A stretch of 64,000 nucleotides of DNA from Bacillota bacterium (GTDB taxonomy: Bacteria; Bacillota; Clostridia; Saccharofermentanales; DTU023): NCBI GenBank assembly GCA_023389255.1, contig JAEWER010000019.1:124001-188000 (forward strand), read 5' to 3'. Below, piece after piece: positions 8,764 to 18,954 of this stretch. The position numbers were made by a program, and so were the translations under genes. Position 1 is the stretch's first letter. The number at the start of each line of letters is the position of its first letter. The notes beneath the pieces are model-generated. The model saw only the letters and a program-made list of their open reading frames with translations. It had not been told where the DNA came from and did no database searches.

Positions 8764-9346
8764 AAGCAATGGCGCAAGAGCGACACGTTGGTTGCTACAT
8801 AACGGTATGTGGTACTATCTATTACCGAAAGACGGTAGCATGCTGGTCGGTGAACAAGTAGTTGATGGCAAGAAATACAAATTTGCTAGTTCAGGTGCCT
8901 TGATTGACGCTTCGAGAAATTGGCAGATTAGTAATGGCGTTTTGTATTATCAGAATAAAGGGCAACGCTCTTATAAATTACCCAGCAACGGTATTATCAT
9001 TATCTCGCTGAAAGAACAGAGAATGTGGGGATACAAGAATGGGAAGTGGATGGCTACTCCTGTGACTACTGGCAAAAATTCTACGCCTACATATCCTGGT
9101 TGGTTCAAGATAAATTCTAAATACCGCTCCATTTACTTAACATCTTCAACTTATTCATCCTTTGTCAGTTACTGGATGGCGTACAGTGGCTCATCTTATG
9201 GCATTCACGATGCAAGCTGGCGCGATGTATTTGGAACTCAGTCCTACACTTACAATGGATCGCATGGTTGTATCAACACACCCAAAAGAGAAGTGAAAAA
9301 GTTCTATGAAACATTCTCCGTTGGAACTGATGTCTGGATTTACTAA
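8630..9346 (+). CDS. L,D-transpeptidase (YkuD) domain with cell-wall-binding repeats (open piece of the frameshifted gene)
   Basis: The frame is open from 8630, but residues before about 8740 only shadow the LicD frame; the meaningful part starts near KRYFLNESNG. Aromatic/Gly repeats like those of choline-binding proteins (RWLLHNGMWYYLLPKDGSM, WQISNGVLYYQNKGQ) come first. A YkuD domain follows from about residue 120, with IIIISLKEQRMWGYKNGKW, the HDASWR segment and the catalytic SHGCIN near the C-terminus. L,D-transpeptidases make 3-3 peptidoglycan cross-links or anchor proteins outside the membrane. No signal peptide is visible in this piece. A strong terminator follows at 9371. Confidence 0.72.
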   Translation: MVKITKLLKLMYLRITKKFCRQIMAQIGVRQILIGLAGKRYFLNESNGARATRWLLHNGMWYYLLPKDGSMLVGEQVVDGKKYKFASSGALIDASRNWQISNGVLYYQNKGQRSYKLPSNGIIIISLKEQRMWGYKNGKWMATPVTTGKNSTPTYPGWFKINSKYRSIYLTSSTYSSFVSYWMAYSGSSYGIHDASWRDVFGTQSYTYNGSHGCINTPKREVKKFYETFSVGTDVWIY

Positions 9347-9370
9347 GTTAAGACTTTAAGCTTTGTGATA

Positions 9371-9398
9371 CGCTCTAGTTGGAACTAGAGCGTTTTTT
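9371..9398 (+). terminator. Rho-independent terminator after the LicD/L,D-transpeptidase gene
   Basis: Perfect 10-base stem CGCTCTAGTT/AACTAGAGCG with a GG loop, followed by TTTTTTAT. It ends the glycan/metK transcription unit before the exonuclease gene. Confidence 0.92.
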
Positions 9399-9409
9399 AT
9401 TGGAGTCAA

Positions 9410-10555
9410 ATGAGAATATTACACGCAGCAGATTTACATTTAGGCATTAAGTATAGTCAGCTACCTAGAAATGTTGCGCAAACCATGCGCCATGCCAGCA
9501 TTAGTGTTTTGCAAAACCTAGTGCAACTGGCTAACGAGAATCAAGCGATTTTGCTCCTGGCAGGCGATACATTTGAGGCGCAAGCAATTACTGAAGCAGA
9601 ATTGGCGCAAGCAACAAGTATCTTAGAACAGTGTGAAATGCCAATTGTTGCGGTAGCAGGTAATCACGATCCGTACTATCCGCAATCACTGTATGAACGA
9701 TTCGTGGATCTCCCTAACTTTCATTTGTTGGGAGTTGATAGCATGCGCCTAGATTTACCCCAATACGATCTAACCATCTACGGGCAGAGCTTTAAGCAAA
9801 TTCATGTGTTTTCTAGCTTAATGCCTGAAGTTGTAGAAAAAATCAATGCGGATAGGATGGGAGATGAAAAGCCACTTACCAATAATGTTCTCCTGATGCA
9901 TGGTGATATTTATCAAAAGCAAAATACGAGTGTTTATAATCCGATGGCGCTTGATACCTTAATGGAATTGCCTGTTGCCTATGTTGCCTTAGGTCATATC
10001 CATAAGCCAGAAAATTTTAAGCTAGGTGTTTTTTCGGCTACGGAAAAATGCTGTTATGCAGGTGCACCTATAGGTCATTCATTTAAAAATATTGGTCCTA
10101 AACGTTGTTTGTTGGTTGAGCTAGAAGAGAACCGTATTATCAAGCAAGAAGCAATAAGTTTAGATATACCACGCTTCGAAGAACAGCGCATTGTGTTGCA
10201 AAGTGCCCACACTCTCGCACAGAGCGAAGAAATTCTTAAGTTTCTGCAGACAGATGAAAATTACAAGCGTAATCTTTATCGCCTCTATCTTAAAGGTGAA
10301 ACTGAATTTGAGCCAGATTTATCTGCAATCAAGTTACAGCTACCGTGTTATGTAGAACTATTTGATCGGACAGTAAGACCTTTAGCAGAGCAGGATACGG
10401 ATAGTGTAAAAGGACTTTTCGCACATGCTATTGCGCAAAAAAAATCTAGGCCAGATTTGACCAGTGAAGAACAAGAGATTATAGATTTAGCGTATAGCTT
10501 AGGGTTAGAAATACTGAAAGGTGAATTAGACATCTTAGATAGGTGGAGTCATTAG
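9410..10555 (+). CDS. DNA repair exonuclease, SbcD/YhaO-like metallophosphoesterase
   Basis: A 381-residue calcineurin-like nuclease subunit. Metal ligands are visible in the canonical blocks: HAADLHLG (D8, H10), LLAGDTFEA, VAGNHDPY, LLMHGDIY and LGHIHKP. A C-terminal domain would contact the ATPase partner. SbcD-type nucleases open hairpins and process double-strand ends together with an SbcC-type ATPase. The partner starts 4 bases downstream. Length and partner type match the Bacillus YhaO/YhaN pair better than classical SbcD/SbcC. The ATG overlaps the spacer directly after a terminator and is preceded by TTGGAG. Confidence 0.9.
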   Translation: MRILHAADLHLGIKYSQLPRNVAQTMRHASISVLQNLVQLANENQAILLLAGDTFEAQAITEAELAQATSILEQCEMPIVAVAGNHDPYYPQSLYERFVDLPNFHLLGVDSMRLDLPQYDLTIYGQSFKQIHVFSSLMPEVVEKINADRMGDEKPLTNNVLLMHGDIYQKQNTSVYNPMALDTLMELPVAYVALGHIHKPENFKLGVFSATEKCCYAGAPIGHSFKNIGPKRCLLVELEENRIIKQEAISLDIPRFEEQRIVLQSAHTLAQSEEILKFLQTDENYKRNLYRLYLKGETEFEPDLSAIKLQLPCYVELFDRTVRPLAEQDTDSVKGLFAHAIAQKKSRPDLTSEEQEIIDLAYSLGLEILKGELDILDRWSH

Positions 10556-10558
10556 ACG

Positions 10559-13258
10559 ATGCGACTACAGAAAATCGAGATAAGTCAATTTGGTAAATTG
10601 CAAAACCTAAATTTAGTATTATCACCAGAGGGTAACATTATTTTTGGTGGGAATGAAAGTGGCAAAAGCACCCTAGTTGCTTTTATTGTTGCCTGTCTAT
10701 ATGGCTTGCCTAAAAGGAATGACCGTAGTATCAGTAAAAGTGATAGAAGTCGTTACCGTCCCTGGCAAGCCCATGGAATTATGGGCGGAGCTTTAGAGTT
10801 TGAGCAACAAAATAAGCACTATCGTTTAGAAGCTCAATTTGGAGCTACCCCTGCACAAGATAAAATCAGATTAATAGATAGAGATACCAATGAAGCGATT
10901 GGCTTGGAAGGCAAGCAAACAGTAGCTGAATACTTACTAGGTATGTCGCAAGTAACTTTTGAGCGTGCAAATTTGGTGCGTCAACTTCAGGTACAAATAG
11001 CAAATGATAACAAAAAAGAAAACAGCGAAGTATTGACTGCCCTGGGAAACTTAGCTGCGGTTGGTGAAAGCGATGTCTCTGAAGAGGCAATTCAGATGAG
11101 CTTAAAAGAAAACCTAAATCAGCTGTCTAGCCCACGCAGACAAAATGCCATAATCCCTGGGTTAAGCAAACAAATTGCTAGTAAGAAAGAAGAATACTTG
11201 CAAGCTGAAACAAATGAACAAGTAGCCAACAGCAGACAACAAGAATTATTGAGTTTAGAAGCAGAACTTAAAGAGTTAGATCAAACAGTGAAAGCCTTAG
11301 GCGAATACAAAGCACAACTTATTCATTGTAAAGAGCTAAACCAAGTGAATAAGCTAGCTGAAGCGATTAGCGAAAAACAAAGAGAGTACGTGAAACAAAA
11401 AGAAGCTTTGGCTCAATTAGATAACCTATTGCCAAGCCAAGAGCTAGACAAGTTTAGAAATACGAACAATAGTTTGTGTTTAATTGTCACACAGTTAGAT
11501 AACGATTTAGCTAAAGAAACCACTTTATTCTCACAGTTACAGCACTACAAAGCAGAAACTAGGGAACTAGAGAACCAGTTAGCGAAAAAAGAAAGCGTAG
11601 CAGATTTAGCAACAGAGCTAACAACAAGGAATAACGATCTAAAACATCAGCAGGAAAACAAATATCGTATAGAACAGGCCAAGGAACGATTATTTAGCCA
11701 AAAAGAAGAGCTGTTAATTAAGAAGCAGGAACTACAGGCTCAGGTTACCAAGACCGAAGCTAAGCCAAAAGGAAAGCAGAAAATTCTGCTAGCTTTAATA
11801 CCGATTGTGCTGGGACTTGGACTAATTGGTGTAAGTAGGTTCTTATTTTCCAGTTTATTAGTAGATTCTGTGTACATTTGGCTAGGAACAGCAGTAGGCT
11901 TAATTATTAGTTTTTGCGGTCTTGGCTTAGGGTTGCTGGGTTTAAGAAAACAGACAAATAGTGAAAGACTAAAAGAGCAGGTGCTTAAAGAAGCACTCAG
12001 GCAAAATGAACAGCAGATGCTAACGAATAATCAAGCTATTGCAGATAATAAAGTAAAGTTGAAGCAACTAGAGAGTGAATTAGAGAGAAGCAGAGAGAAA
12101 TTAGAGAATTTGCGCTCAGGTTATGAAAAAGTGCAATTACTCACACAGAAAGAACAACTGCTGGTGCAGGAATTAAAAAGCAAACAAGGCGAATATCAAG
12201 AGTTAGTCCAATATATAAAGAGCAATTTAGAGCATTTAGCTAGTCACGTACAAAGCATAACCGTCTTTATAAAGGACAGAAGCGAACTCGATAGAAACAA
12301 GCTAGGTATAAAACTAGTCACTGAGCTAGAGCAAGAAGCTGAAGAAATTCAGCAGTTAACAAAGTTGGCAGAAGGGCAGCAGATCAGGACAACGCAGATC
12401 AACTCTTGTTTGAATAAGCTCGCAAGCTCAAGCCAAAGTTTTGACGAGTTATTGCAAGATTTCAGTAAACAAAGATTTGAACTAGAAGCTAGTGTTCAGC
12501 AAACAACGGAATCTTTGCAATTACTAGGCGAGCAGTTAAATGAATTGCAAACAGAAGATGCTCATATATCTGATGAGTTAAAAAAGTTGAGCAAAGTAGA
12601 ACTAGAGCAGCGCCTAGCTGAAATTACAGCAGAACTAGCAGACAATAAAGCACATCTGCAAGAAAAAGAATTAGAGTTTGCTGAAGAAAGCACACGCTTT
12701 GCAGAGCGTTATCAAGGGAAGAAAACACCAGTAGAGATAGCTCGTGAGATCGATGACTTAGAGTTAAAACTAAAAGAAGCAACACGCTATCAGCGAGCGC
12801 TAGAATTGGCGCAAGCAACTTTTACAGAAGTTTTTGCAGAAATTCAAAGTCGTTTTGCGCCTGAATTGCAACAGCAAGCATCAGCTTATCTTACGCAGAT
12901 GACACAAGGTAAGTACGCCCGAGTTTTGGTAGATAAAACGCTTGCCCTACAAATCCGTGAAACAGGATCTGCACAAACATACAGTAGTGATTATTTATCG
13001 GGTGGAGCAAATGACCAAATCTACTTGGCATTACGCTTAGCGCTATGCGATCAGCTGGACGGGGCTAAGGAGGCACCACTAATTTTAGACGATATATTTG
13101 TGCAATACGATGACAGAAGGCTCAAGGAGGCATTGCAACTACTAGCCCCAAGAGAGCAACAAATTTTATTGTTTACTTGTCAAAAACATGTGGTAGACCA
13201 GGCCGAAAAGGATGTACCACGACTACAAATACTTGAATTGCCTAACAATAAAATTTAG
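10559..13258 (+). CDS. YhaN-like SMC/SbcC-type ATPase with a membrane hairpin
   Basis: An 899-residue ABC-type ATPase with Walker A GGNESGKST at residues 30-38, long Gln/Glu/Lys-rich coiled coils at about 170-400 and 470-790, the signature LSGGANDQIYLALRL and Walker B PLILDDIFVQYD near the C-terminus. Instead of a zinc hook, the hinge contains two adjacent hydrophobic stretches (ILLALIPIVLGLGLIGVSRF and VYIWLGTAVGLIISFCGLGL), about residues 405-460. This is the arrangement of YhaN-type proteins and would tether the complex to the membrane. It is translated 4 bases after its nuclease partner. A role in DNA end processing at the membrane is inferred from the pair. Confidence 0.88.
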   Translation: MRLQKIEISQFGKLQNLNLVLSPEGNIIFGGNESGKSTLVAFIVACLYGLPKRNDRSISKSDRSRYRPWQAHGIMGGALEFEQQNKHYRLEAQFGATPAQDKIRLIDRDTNEAIGLEGKQTVAEYLLGMSQVTFERANLVRQLQVQIANDNKKENSEVLTALGNLAAVGESDVSEEAIQMSLKENLNQLSSPRRQNAIIPGLSKQIASKKEEYLQAETNEQVANSRQQELLSLEAELKELDQTVKALGEYKAQLIHCKELNQVNKLAEAISEKQREYVKQKEALAQLDNLLPSQELDKFRNTNNSLCLIVTQLDNDLAKETTLFSQLQHYKAETRELENQLAKKESVADLATELTTRNNDLKHQQENKYRIEQAKERLFSQKEELLIKKQELQAQVTKTEAKPKGKQKILLALIPIVLGLGLIGVSRFLFSSLLVDSVYIWLGTAVGLIISFCGLGLGLLGLRKQTNSERLKEQVLKEALRQNEQQMLTNNQAIADNKVKLKQLESELERSREKLENLRSGYEKVQLLTQKEQLLVQELKSKQGEYQELVQYIKSNLEHLASHVQSITVFIKDRSELDRNKLGIKLVTELEQEAEEIQQLTKLAEGQQIRTTQINSCLNKLASSSQSFDELLQDFSKQRFELEASVQQTTESLQLLGEQLNELQTEDAHISDELKKLSKVELEQRLAEITAELADNKAHLQEKELEFAEESTRFAERYQGKKTPVEIAREIDDLELKLKEATRYQRALELAQATFTEVFAEIQSRFAPELQQQASAYLTQMTQGKYARVLVDKTLALQIRETGSAQTYSSDYLSGGANDQIYLALRLALCDQLDGAKEAPLILDDIFVQYDDRRLKEALQLLAPREQQILLFTCQKHVVDQAEKDVPRLQILELPNNKI

Positions 13259-13399
13259 TTTTTCTTTACCTAAGCACAGATTTAAGCAACTAGACTAACA
13301 GTAACTTGTATTTACAAGTTGGCTAGTTTTGGCTATCTTTAGAGAACTTTAGCAAATAGTAGAAGAGAAGAAAGAGAAGAGAGGAAGACAGGGGGAGTT

Positions 13400-14197
13400 A
13401 TGCTAGAAAGCTTACAATATTTTTTTCGTAGCGTTCCAGATCAACCACGCCCAATGCCACCCTTGGTGCACATTGCTTTATTAGTTATTTGGTTAGTAGT
13501 AGTTTTCTTATTAATTGAGCGTGGTCATCAATTGGCGGAAAGACCTCGTCTAGCAGATCGTTTGCTGAAGGTTATGGCAAGCGTGTTATTGCTAGACTTT
13601 GTGCTTATGAATGGCTGGATGATCTTCAGTCATATCTTCAATGCGCAGGAAAATCTATCGCTCTTCCATTGCCGGATGGCAACCATCTTGTTGATAATAA
13701 GTATTTTCTTTAAGCGCAAGAAGATTATTATTCCCGGAATGTGGTGGGGTCTAATGGGATCAGTTGCTACTTTAATCGTGGCGGAGACCTATCCCTACAA
13801 TTTCCCACACTACTCTAATTTTAATTTTGTGATCATGCATTTCTTGATCGGTTGGATCAGCGTTTACATGGTAGCAGTTAAGGGTTATCGTTATCCGACG
13901 AAAGACTTGTTCTTTATGCTTAAAGTGACTAACCTTTATAATCTATTTTTGTTGATGTTCAACCTGACAATGCATTCGTTTGGTTTAACACAAACAAATT
14001 ATGGTTACATCAACGAGCCACCATTGCCTTTAGCGATGCTCTATAAATCACTGGGACCGATTGGCTACATTTTATTTAGCCTTATGATCTACAACGTAAT
14101 CATGTTATTGACTTGGATTTTAGGTCGTTTTGTACTGGTTCCTTTAGTGAGTAAGCGACAAGCTAAAATTGAACGTGCAACTGTTCGTGGCTGGTAA
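13400..14197 (+). CDS. YwaF/TIGR02206-like integral membrane protein
   Basis: A 265-residue polytopic membrane protein with about seven hydrophobic segments. The internal pattern, a Cys-Arg-Met helix (FHCRMATILLIISIFF), a His-rich loop (NFPHYSNFNFVIMHFLIGW) and a C-terminal LYKSLGPIGYILFSL, resembles the YwaF family of uncharacterised integral membrane proteins. No enzymatic motif is visible. It starts after a GGGGGAG ribosome site and is followed 21 bases later by a PAP2-type phosphatase, so the two probably form an operon concerned with the membrane or envelope. The family match is by eye and moderate; function is unknown. Confidence 0.6.
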   Translation: MLESLQYFFRSVPDQPRPMPPLVHIALLVIWLVVVFLLIERGHQLAERPRLADRLLKVMASVLLLDFVLMNGWMIFSHIFNAQENLSLFHCRMATILLIISIFFKRKKIIIPGMWWGLMGSVATLIVAETYPYNFPHYSNFNFVIMHFLIGWISVYMVAVKGYRYPTKDLFFMLKVTNLYNLFLLMFNLTMHSFGLTQTNYGYINEPPLPLAMLYKSLGPIGYILFSLMIYNVIMLLTWILGRFVLVPLVSKRQAKIERATVRGW

Positions 14198-14218
14198 ATC
14201 TAAATGAAGGAGTAACTT

Positions 14219-14944
14219 ATGTCTGATACAACTTGTAGCAGCCATAATAGAGCGCTGGCATTATGCCAGCGTTTAATTCGTAAAATTAAAGAGTGCCCCT
14301 TAGATATAGTTGTTTTTTGTTTGTTTTTGTTGGCGGCACCCATTATGGAATTGCTCAACCGTCCTTTTGGATATGAGCCTTATAACTTGCATTGCTGGAT
14401 CGATGACAAGATTCCTTTTATCAAGGAGTTCATCTTTGTCTATCACTCGTGGTTTCCTCTTTTATTGCTCTGTGGTTTGTATTTTTACAGCCACAATCGT
14501 AGGTTGGCACGCCACTATTTCTTGGCTATGTTTACAGCACAACTGCAAGCATGCATTATTTTCCCGCTTTATCAAACTTATGTTCCTAGATATGATGTGG
14601 GACGGCTAGGTAATGATTTAGCATCAACTCTGGTTAAGGCAACGTATATTATCGATAATCATCACTGCGGTGCACCCTCGATACACGTTACTTTGTGCAC
14701 GATTTTGATCATCATGTTGTTGCGTTTTAAGCCACTTAACAATTGGGTGCGCTGGTTTTTAATTGTCTATGTCTTTGCAATTGCTCTCAGCACCTTATTT
14801 GTTAAACAACATGTCTTTTGGGATTTTCCGACCGGTATGCTAAATGGCATTGTGGGTTACTTTGTCGGCTTAGGTTTATATAAGCTGTGGCAGAGTATTT
14901 TGCAAAGATACTATCACAAACGAAATTTGCCAGTACCCAACTAA
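14219..14944 (+). CDS. PAP2-superfamily membrane phosphatase/phosphotransferase
   Basis: A 241-residue membrane protein of the phosphatidic-acid phosphatase type 2 superfamily, subgroup like inositol-phosphoceramide synthase (Aur1). The catalytic blocks are CGAPSIHVTLC (Ser-x-His) and STLFVKQHVFWDFPTG (Ser, His and Asp), near residues 155 and 195. About six membrane helices are visible. Such enzymes hydrolyse or transfer lipid head-group phosphates, for example undecaprenyl pyrophosphate or phosphatidate, on the outer membrane face. The usual first motif KxxxxxxRP is not evident. It is preceded by AAGGAG and by the YwaF-like gene, and ends at a two-way terminator. Confidence 0.85.
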   Translation: MSDTTCSSHNRALALCQRLIRKIKECPLDIVVFCLFLLAAPIMELLNRPFGYEPYNLHCWIDDKIPFIKEFIFVYHSWFPLLLLCGLYFYSHNRRLARHYFLAMFTAQLQACIIFPLYQTYVPRYDVGRLGNDLASTLVKATYIIDNHHCGAPSIHVTLCTILIIMLLRFKPLNNWVRWFLIVYVFAIALSTLFVKQHVFWDFPTGMLNGIVGYFVGLGLYKLWQSILQRYYHKRNLPVPN

Positions 14945-14970
14945 CAACTAGTTTGCTAATAACACAAAAC

Positions 14971-14999
14971 AAAAGCCGAGCAATCTTGCTCGGCTTTTG
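14971..14999. terminator. Bidirectional terminator between PAP2 (+) and DMT transporter (-)
   Basis: AAAAGCCGAGCAA/TTGCTCGGCTTTT stem with a 2-base loop, A-rich on one side and T-rich on the other, between two converging genes; it can work in both directions. Confidence 0.9.
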
Positions 15000-15022
15000 T
15001 CGTTACGGAGTAGGTAATAACG

Positions 15023-15922
15023 TTAATCTTCTGCAAAAACACCCATTAAAGCAATACCAATAATGGCAAGAGTAATTGCAATATAGTGTTTAACCGATAG
15101 TTTTTCTTTGAGAATAATACGGCTCCAGATTACAGAAGCTACACAGTAGGCTGAGATGATGGGGGGAGCTTCCACAGGATTTGCTGCAATCGCGTAAATA
15201 TAACAGACCTGACCTATGGTTTCGAAAGCACCACCAGTTACTTTGGCGATATCAGTTTTCCAAGTAAAATCAGCTTTTTTGAAAATGATTAAATAGAGTA
15301 AAACTAGAATGCCAACAATGAAGAAAGTCATTTCGTAGGCTGTGTTAGCTACATCTTCATCTAGTTTCTGTAAGACGATAGTGTCGCCGAAAGTTCCGAG
15401 TGCATCAAGTATGCAGTAAAGAATGGGCAGAAGTAAGGCGAGCCAGCTCTTAGTGTAGCGATGGTTAGATGATAATTGGCGCTCGATGCGCTTTTGTGGG
15501 TCCTCTACATATTCGGCATAACCTAGTCCTAGTACACCCAATAACACAAACACCAAAGCCACAATTGCTCCTGGTTCTAACTTTTCACCCATCAATAGAT
15601 AGATCAAAAGCACCATACCACCAGAAGTGTTACAAATTGGTGATGAGATGGAAAGTTCGATGTATTTAAGGGCGATATAGCCCATCAACATGGATGAGAT
15701 ATAGAGCAAAGAAACAGGCAGGTATTGCCAAACAACCTGTAAATTAAACTCCACTTGGTTGACAAAGATTGAATACATCGCATGACAACCAAAGACAAAA
15801 CCGACTGCAACTACCATTTTTAGTGACGCTTTTCTTTCGGTAGAGCTTTGACAGCCGATTTTAGACATCAGATCAGAGCCACTCCAAAAGAGCAGAGTGA
15901 TCAAAGCTAAAATAAACCACAT
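15023..15922 (-). CDS. EamA/DMT-family transporter
   Basis: A 299-residue membrane protein with ten hydrophobic segments in two similar halves, the pattern of the drug/metabolite transporter superfamily. It opens MWFILALITLLFWSGSDLMSK, and the two repeats end near GAIVALVFVLLGVLGLGYAEY and HYIAITLAIIGIALMGVFAED. A hydrophilic loop around residues 140-165 separates the halves. The ligand cannot be told from the sequence. The start is preceded by GAAGAGGGAC on the coding strand. It is 29 bases downstream of the disulfide oxidoreductase and probably cotranscribed with it. Confidence 0.85.
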   Translation of the reverse strand: MWFILALITLLFWSGSDLMSKIGCQSSTERKASLKMVVAVGFVFGCHAMYSIFVNQVEFNLQVVWQYLPVSLLYISSMLMGYIALKYIELSISSPICNTSGGMVLLIYLLMGEKLEPGAIVALVFVLLGVLGLGYAEYVEDPQKRIERQLSSNHRYTKSWLALLLPILYCILDALGTFGDTIVLQKLDEDVANTAYEMTFFIVGILVLLYLIIFKKADFTWKTDIAKVTGGAFETIGQVCYIYAIAANPVEAPPIISAYCVASVIWSRIILKEKLSVKHYIAITLAIIGIALMGVFAED

Positions 15923-15951
15923 AAGTCCCTCTTCAATAAGTGAGTTTGCGA

Positions 15952-17451
15952 CTACTCCTCAATTGTGCTGGCTGCCCAGATACTAGTTTCGCTAAGTGAG
16001 GGATGAATAACTACCGCATCACTTAAAGCTTCAGCATAATGAGCTCGCAACTGGCGTGGAGCTAGTTTGCGTTCTTGCACAGTTCTTCTTGTCGCAATTT
16101 CAGAATTATATATAGGAGAAGTTGATTGTGCAATATATAGTAAATTTATATATGGCTGAATCAAGTCGGTGGCATTAGGCCCAGCAATATGAACACCTAG
16201 TAGTTGATCATCTTCACTCAATAACACTTTCGTAAAGAGATTTTCAGAATGATCAATACCTAAGGCGTAACCTTTAGCTGAATCTGCGAAGTCAAAGCGA
16301 CCTACTTTATACGCAATATTTTTAGACTGTAGTTCTTCTTCGGTCATGCCTACGCAGGCTAATTGTGGATCAGAAAAAACACCGCTAGGCATAAAATCGT
16401 AGCGTACTTGGCGACGACGCTCTTTTGCCTCAGGCGAAAACAGATTAAACGCTAATACTTCTGCTTCGTAGTTAGCCTTGTGTCGAAGCTGTTGCTGTCC
16501 AACCAAATCTCCCAGTGCATAGACATTGGGTACACTCGTCTCTAAGTATTCATTGGTTAGAACATAGTTGCGCTCATCTGTTTTGATGGTAGTTTTATCT
16601 AATTGCAGAAGATCAGCATTTGAAACAACACCAGGAGCTATCAGTAAAGCTTCGGAAGTTAAGGTTTGTTTGTTTTTAGTGCTTTTGTCTTCGATCGTTA
16701 GGTGGATACCCAAATTATCTTGTTCGACTTGTAAGCTGTTTTGATTTAAGAAGCAATTGATGCCGCGATCCTCGAAATGTTTTAGTAGGGTTGCCGACAA
16801 TTCATGATCTAGCTTTGGCACTAAGCGAACATTACGCTGTACGATGTTAACCTTTGTTCCATAGTTGGCAAAGAGGTGCGCAAACTCGGTAGCGATTACC
16901 CCGCCACCAATAATGGTTAAAGACTGATAAGGCTTTTTAGGGAATGACTTTTGAAAGAAGGTCTCGCTTGTTAGGTAGGTAACTTTATCTAACCCCTTAA
17001 TTGGCGGTATATTGGTGCGTGAACCACCTGCTAGCACGATGATGTCTGCAGTTATTTTTTCGCTGGTACTACCATCTTTTTGCTTTACCTGTAATACCTT
17101 ATCTTCTACAAAGTAACCTGTGCCTTGGTAGACATCTAAATTAGCTTCTGCCTTATATTCTGCTAGGATATCTTGATTTTCCTTAGTCTTCGCAAACAAT
17201 CTATCTTTTAGGTTTGACCAATCAACCTCTAATTCCCCTTTCAAGATACCTAAATTCCGTAATCTTGCGACTTCGCGCATGAGATCTGCAGGGGTGATGA
17301 GGATCTTGCTGGGAATGCATCCACGATTTAAGCAGGTACCACCGAAATCACCTTTTTCAATTTGAGCGCAGGATAATCCTTGTTCCAATGCTTGATCTAA
17401 AACTATGTTACCAGCGCCTGTCCCGATGATTAGAAAATCATAGTGTTTCAT
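15952..17451 (-). CDS. FAD-dependent pyridine nucleotide-disulfide oxidoreductase (dihydrolipoyl dehydrogenase-like)
   Basis: A 499-residue flavoprotein. The FAD-binding GTGAGN is at residues 10-15, the redox-active disulfide is in GGTCLNRGCIPSK (C40 and C45), the NAD(P) Rossmann motif is IIGGGVIATEFA, and the second FAD motif is VYALGDL. The C-terminal dimer domain carries the His-Glu pair in VIHPSLSETSIWA. The family includes dihydrolipoyl dehydrogenase, glutathione reductase and mycothione reductase; the GTCLNRGCIPSK spacing with a C-terminal HPSLSE fits lipoamide- or mycothione-reductase-like proteins. No 2-oxoacid dehydrogenase E1/E2 genes are adjacent, so the substrate is uncertain. Confidence 0.85.
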   Translation of the reverse strand: MKHYDFLIIGTGAGNIVLDQALEQGLSCAQIEKGDFGGTCLNRGCIPSKILITPADLMREVARLRNLGILKGELEVDWSNLKDRLFAKTKENQDILAEYKAEANLDVYQGTGYFVEDKVLQVKQKDGSTSEKITADIIVLAGGSRTNIPPIKGLDKVTYLTSETFFQKSFPKKPYQSLTIIGGGVIATEFAHLFANYGTKVNIVQRNVRLVPKLDHELSATLLKHFEDRGINCFLNQNSLQVEQDNLGIHLTIEDKSTKNKQTLTSEALLIAPGVVSNADLLQLDKTTIKTDERNYVLTNEYLETSVPNVYALGDLVGQQQLRHKANYEAEVLAFNLFSPEAKERRRQVRYDFMPSGVFSDPQLACVGMTEEELQSKNIAYKVGRFDFADSAKGYALGIDHSENLFTKVLLSEDDQLLGVHIAGPNATDLIQPYINLLYIAQSTSPIYNSEIATRRTVQERKLAPRQLRAHYAEALSDAVVIHPSLSETSIWAASTIEE

Positions 17452-17476
17452 AACAACTCCTTGCCGTAGTGCTTAA

Positions 17477-17505
17477 TTATTAGTTTGCCCTTGAATGTGT
17501 ATAAT
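17477..17505 (+). promoter_or_regulatory. Possible eno promoter
   Basis: A perfect TATAAT (17500-17505) with TTATTA 17 bases upstream. The -35 is weak. About 90 bases of leader follow before the AGGAGG ribosome site (17600-17605), including a small hairpin AACTTG/CAAGTT. Confidence 0.45.
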
Positions 17506-17589
17506 AAATATGTCTGTGCTTATTTTAGCTTTAGCGATACAAACAGCTAAAAAATAAGCGCACAAGTCACGAAACAATAACTTGAATAG

Positions 17590-18933
<1,344 letters not shown>

Positions 18934-18954
18934 GGGCAAATTTAATTGCAGACT

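Larger units (their letters stand above)
8072..9346 (+). pseudogene. Frameshifted fusion gene: LicD transferase + cell-wall-binding repeats + L,D-transpeptidase
   Basis: Three successive frames appear to be one gene. From ATG 8072 (ribosome site GGGAGA) the product reads MNTYFYRLKDKTEKFLKK and then stops. Adding one A to the A7 run at 8119-8125 continues it as IPGIYHLGHAIKLQHEKAR straight into the LicD domain (CYGSLLGIVRERGMIGHDLD). The LicD frame then closes at 8763, just where another frame continues with cell-wall-binding-type repeats (WLLHNGMWYYL, VLYYQNKGQRSY) and a YkuD catalytic domain (YGIHDASWRD, SHGCIN). The T6 run at 8752-8757 is the likely site of the second shift. Intact, this would be a protein of about 424 residues. 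See the separate entries for the two open pieces. Confidence 0.7.
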
